Assembly (NCBI GenBank): GCA_011391855.1
Contig: JAABPT010000017.1
Coordinates: forward strand, 1 to 9,187
DNA: 9,187 bases
Direction: 5' to 3'
Origin: Burkholderiales bacterium
Lineage (GTDB): Bacteria; Pseudomonadota; Gammaproteobacteria; Burkholderiales; Burkholderiaceae_C
Shown here: positions 6,426 through 9,187 of the stretch, one piece after another
How positions within the stretch are numbered: position 1 is the stretch's first letter
How the letters are laid out: every line of letters starts with the position of its first letter
Program-made: the position numbers and the translations under genes
The notes under the pieces: model-generated
What the model was told of the DNA's origin: nothing
Database searches by the model: none
The model's input: the letters and a program-made list of their open reading frames with translations, nothing else

Positions 6426-8984
6426 ATGAGCTTGCCCACGCCCCCCACTCCAGCTGGCCGGCCAGCCATTGCGCGGCCGAGTCCTGGCGCCCGTACCCAC
6501 CCGGGCGCGGTGCTCGCGCCGCACCCCGGGCGGGCCTGGCGCCGGGCCGGCACCGTGTTGCTTCTGCTGTTCCTGCTGCTGCCGGCCCTGCTGCTGCCGG
6601 CCGTGGCACAGAAGTCGGCGCCCGTGCAGGCACCTTCGCCGGCTCCGACCGAGGTGCCCGCAACGGCAGCCGCGGCACCGCCGCTCGAATTCACGCCCGC
6701 CGACCTGCCGGTGGCGCGCGTGGGCGTGCGCTACGGGCCACTGCCGCTGGTGCGCAACGGCGCCGGCGCCACCGTGTTCGACGTCGTGGGCGACATTGCC
6801 GACTCGGGTCTGGAGGTCTCCGGCACGGCGCTGCTGCAGGGCGTGCCTACGAAGGCGGGGCGCTACCGCTTCACGGTCACGCTGGTCGGTGCCGCCGGTG
6901 TGTCCACGCCGCTGCGCCAGGCCTTTCAGCTGCGCGTGCTGGCACCGCGCAGCGCCCGCGCCGCGCCCCCGGCGGTCGCCGCGGCTTCGGCCCCGCCCCT
7001 GCCTTCGCCGCTGCGGGTGCCGCGGTCGATGACCGAAAACCTGCCGACCCTTTCGGAAACGCCGCACGGACGCAGTTGGAAGATCACCGCCGCCGACCTG
7101 AAGGCGCTGGCCGAGGCGGCCACGCTGGCGGCGGCCAAGGAGGAAGAGAAGCTGCCCGACGGCTTTCCGGGGCAGGCACCGTCGGACGCGGCCGTGGCGG
7201 CCGGCACCCGCGTGCAGGCCAACCTGGCGGCGCTGCTGACCCCGATGCTCGACATCGAGTACCCCACGCGCGACACCTTCGACGCGGCGCTCACGTCGCG
7301 CCAGCGCCTGGGGTGCCTGAAGCTGGTGGCTGACCGCGCCAAAGAGCTGAAACAGAAGCCGGATCCCCGTGCCTGCGGCGGCGCGCCAGCGACAGACGGC
7401 CGCGTCCGCGCCCCGGCTGGCGCTCCGGTCGCCGACACAGCGCCACCGAGCGAGGTGACGCCGGCACCCAGCCAGGTGGTCGCGGAAGCCAACGCCAAAG
7501 CCGACGCCGAGCTGCTGACGCCGGCGCAGACGCTCGAAGCCGTGTTGCCAGCGGCGCTGAGGCGCGACTTGTTGCGCGTGGCGGCGCGCACGTACGAACT
7601 GGCCGCCGCCGCACCGGTGCGTCTCAGCGGCGGCGGCTGTGGTTGCGTGGAACTGCAGCAGGAGAACTTCATCTACGGCTTCTTGCCCTTCTGGCAGCCG
7701 GTGGACGGGCAGGTGCAGCAGGTGGACTTCAGCGCCTACACGCGCCTGGGCTACATCGGTGCGGTGCTGGGCGACGACGGCAGCGTCGCGCGTTCTCCGC
7801 ATTGGAACGACCAGCACCCAGAAGGCCTGCGGGCGGCGCTGCGCCACGGCACCGGCCTGGACCTGGTGGTGTACGGGCGACGCTGGGACGCCTTGCTGGC
7901 GCGCAGCGGGTCGCAGCGCGAAGACGCGGTGCGCGGCATGGCGCAGGACCTGATGCAGATGGTGAACACCCCGCTGGCTGGCGCGTCGGTCACGCTGCAG
8001 AAGGTGGTGCTGCCGCTCTGGCCGCGCCCCGCGTATCTGTACAGCGGCCTGACCCTGTTCTTCGACGAGACGCCGGAGGGCGCCGAGTTCCCGCGCCTGC
8101 TGGGCGAGATCGTCACCGCCCTCGTCACCCAGATGCGCAGCCACGACCGCGAGTACGCGCTCAACCTGGTGGTGCCGGCGACACGGCTGGGCGCCGACGG
8201 CCACGTGCGGACGCTGGAATCGGTGCGGCGCCTGCTGGAACGCACCGGCTCCATCACGGTGGTGCGCAGCGCGGAACAGAACGGCGAGACCGACGCCGTC
8301 GCCGGCCCGGGCCGCGTCAAGGCGCGCCTGCTCGTGCTTCTCAACGAACCCACCACCGAAACCAAGAAGGACCTGCGCGCCGCGCTCGACCGCAGCGACT
8401 CGCTGCAAAGCCACCAGCGCAAGAACGTGCTCAAGAGCCTGGTGCCGGTGATGTCCTACGCCGTGGCCGACAAGCCCCGGATGCTGGACGGTGACGAGCA
8501 GTTCCAGTTCGACGCCGACCTCGTCTACTACGAGTGGAGTTTCGGCGGCGCGGCGCTGTGGCCGGTGGCGGTGGCCGGCCGCGGTGCCAGCGACGCCGTG
8601 CAGGCCCTGTTGCTCGAGAACTTCCGCGACGACACGCCCTGGTGGCAGGCGCAGAAGACGCCGGTGCGGGCACTGTGCGGCTGGGTGTGTCCGAACCGGG
8701 TCTGGTGGCGCCTGGCGTTGAACGTGCTGCTGCTGACCGGCGTCGTCTCCATTGGCCTGTTCATCTGGAACTGCAAGGTGCGCAGCCTGGGCTGGGCCTA
8801 TGTGGCCGGCCTGATTGGCGGCGGCGTGGTGACGGCCATCGTGTTCGGCGTGCTGCTGACCTGCGACCCGGCGCTGGACGCCCTGCGGCGCAGCAACACC
8901 ACGCTGTTCGTGATCCTGGCCCTGACACTGGCCGGGTCGATGGCCATGGCGCTGAAGCTGCGGCGCAAGGTGGCCCGGCCATGA
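6426..8984 (+). CDS. Exported, membrane-anchored protein with Ig-like and degenerate GH18-like domains
   Basis: An 852-residue protein of unknown function in the eCIS operon. A long n-region with Arg36-40 is followed by a Leu-rich core (44-58) and a likely signal-peptidase site AVA|QK after residue 61. Residues about 87-173 look like an Ig-like/He_PIG domain (GVPTKAGRYRFTVTLVG). An Ala/Pro-rich, partly helical linker runs to about 400. Residues about 412-717 resemble a GH18 TIM barrel: first strand NFIYGFLPFW (414-423), DFSAYTRLGYI, a catalytic-strand position YSGLTLFFDE (539-548), LNLVVPA, and a final strand SFGGAALWP (705-713). The GH18 DxxDxDxE acids are missing, so hydrolysis is unlikely and glycan binding more plausible. 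Three membrane helices follow (about 761-781, 789-813, 824-843), ending in a basic KLRRKVARP. Positive charges predict a periplasmic body and a cytoplasmic C-terminus. CxC (405-407) and C751/C755 could form disulfides. Start at 6426, possibly TTG 6432. Confidence 0.85.
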   Translation: MSLPTPPTPAGRPAIARPSPGARTHPGAVLAPHPGRAWRRAGTVLLLLFLLLPALLLPAVAQKSAPVQAPSPAPTEVPATAAAAPPLEFTPADLPVARVGVRYGPLPLVRNGAGATVFDVVGDIADSGLEVSGTALLQGVPTKAGRYRFTVTLVGAAGVSTPLRQAFQLRVLAPRSARAAPPAVAAASAPPLPSPLRVPRSMTENLPTLSETPHGRSWKITAADLKALAEAATLAAAKEEEKLPDGFPGQAPSDAAVAAGTRVQANLAALLTPMLDIEYPTRDTFDAALTSRQRLGCLKLVADRAKELKQKPDPRACGGAPATDGRVRAPAGAPVADTAPPSEVTPAPSQVVAEANAKADAELLTPAQTLEAVLPAALRRDLLRVAARTYELAAAAPVRLSGGGCGCVELQQENFIYGFLPFWQPVDGQVQQVDFSAYTRLGYIGAVLGDDGSVARSPHWNDQHPEGLRAALRHGTGLDLVVYGRRWDALLARSGSQREDAVRGMAQDLMQMVNTPLAGASVTLQKVVLPLWPRPAYLYSGLTLFFDETPEGAEFPRLLGEIVTALVTQMRSHDREYALNLVVPATRLGADGHVRTLESVRRLLERTGSITVVRSAEQNGETDAVAGPGRVKARLLVLLNEPTTETKKDLRAALDRSDSLQSHQRKNVLKSLVPVMSYAVADKPRMLDGDEQFQFDADLVYYEWSFGGAALWPVAVAGRGASDAVQALLLENFRDDTPWWQAQKTPVRALCGWVCPNRVWWRLALNVLLLTGVVSIGLFIWNCKVRSLGWAYVAGLIGGGVVTAIVFGVLLTCDPALDALRRSNTTLFVILALTLAGSMAMALKLRRKVARP
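8967..8970 (+). promoter_or_regulatory. Possible ribosome binding site of the last gene
   Basis: AAGG followed by TGG lies ten bases before the ATG at 8981. It is modest, and the ATGA stop-start overlap suggests translation mainly by coupling to the upstream membrane protein gene. Confidence 0.4.
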
Positions 8985-9187
8985 GGGTGCAGCGGCAGGT
9001 GCGGCACCTGGCCACGGATGGGCGCCAGCCGGCCGCCGCGGCGCACGCCAGCGGCCCGCCGCTGGCGCTGCAGGCACTGGTCGACGCCAGCCCGCGGCTG
9101 ACGCGGCAGCGCCAGGTCGTCCAGCGCTGGCAGCCGCCGGCGACTCACCCGCCGGCCGTGCAGCGGCAGCCCGGCGACGGACCGTCG
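8981..9187 (+). CDS. Partial CDS: N-terminus of a possible eCIS-associated accessory or cargo protein
   Basis: The frame opens with an ATG that overlaps the previous TGA as ATGA and stays open to the right edge (69 residues, no stop). The visible part has no signal peptide or hydrophobic segment and is rich in Arg, Gln, Pro and Ala, so it looks soluble and largely disordered. Two features are recognisable: LQALVDASPRLTRQRQVVQR (30-49) and a second VQRQ. From memory, 'LQALVDxSPRxxxQRQ ... VQR' is common in DUF4157-type and related proteins encoded beside eCIS genes, some of which carry toxin domains. This is a motif impression, not a confirmed match. A disordered N-terminus would fit known PVC cargo, which is loaded through such N-terminal signals. 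The function cannot be decided without the rest of the gene; an unrelated structural accessory protein is equally possible. Confidence 0.72.
   Translation, partial: MRVQRQVRHLATDGRQPAAAAHASGPPLALQALVDASPRLTRQRQVVQRWQPPATHPPAVQRQPGDGPS

Noticed and set aside
6209..7333. Plus-strand frame spanning the junction of the ATPase and membrane protein genes
   Set aside because: Arg/Gly/Ala-rich shadow translation crossing two well supported genes.
4971..9077. Long minus-strand open frame (1368 codons)
   Set aside because: It is in codon register opposite two convincing sense genes, its translation is His/Gln/Arg/Gly-rich without any motif, and its openness follows from avoidance of TTA, CTA and TCA.

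Overview
The window is a piece of a high-GC bacterial chromosome (about 70% GC or more by eye) and is coding almost end to end on the + strand. The strong G/C third-position bias and the style of the proteins suggest a proteobacterium, perhaps a betaproteobacterium of the Burkholderiales. That placement is an impression from composition, not a demonstrated assignment.

Layout: (1) 1-579, the C-terminal end of a large protein, open at the left edge, with conserved blocks I associate with baseplate-side proteins of extracellular contractile injection systems (eCIS); (2) 581-5017, a 1478-residue eCIS tape measure protein (Afp14-like) with conserved ends and a long, variable, repeat-rich middle; (3) 5001-6422, a 473-residue AAA+ ATPase of the Afp15 type; (4) 6426-8984, an 852-residue exported and membrane-anchored protein with a signal peptide, an Ig-like domain, a GH18-like barrel lacking the catalytic acidic residues, and three C-terminal membrane helices; (5) 8981 to the right edge, the first 69 residues of a protein with no hydrophobic segment, rich in Arg, Gln, Pro and Ala, possibly an eCIS-associated accessory or cargo protein.

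The genes are packed as one translationally coupled operon: a 1-nt gap, a 17-nt overlap, a 3-nt gap and a 4-nt ATGA overlap. I see no internal promoter, terminator, RNA gene, mobile element or CRISPR array, and no non-coding stretch longer than 3 nt. The order baseplate-side protein, tape measure, ATPase matches known eCIS (antifeeding prophage, PVC, MAC-like) clusters: the tape measure sets tube length and the ATPase is a conserved cytoplasmic assembly or remodelling factor of unclear exact role.

The less ordinary part is what follows the ATPase: a periplasmic, carbohydrate-binding-like protein fixed in the inner membrane, cotranscribed with the injection system. It could anchor the particle to the envelope, help release it, or protect the producer. 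The in-frame 6-bp and 9-bp repeats inside the tape measure gene are a second point of interest, because they sit in the molecule expected to act as the length ruler.
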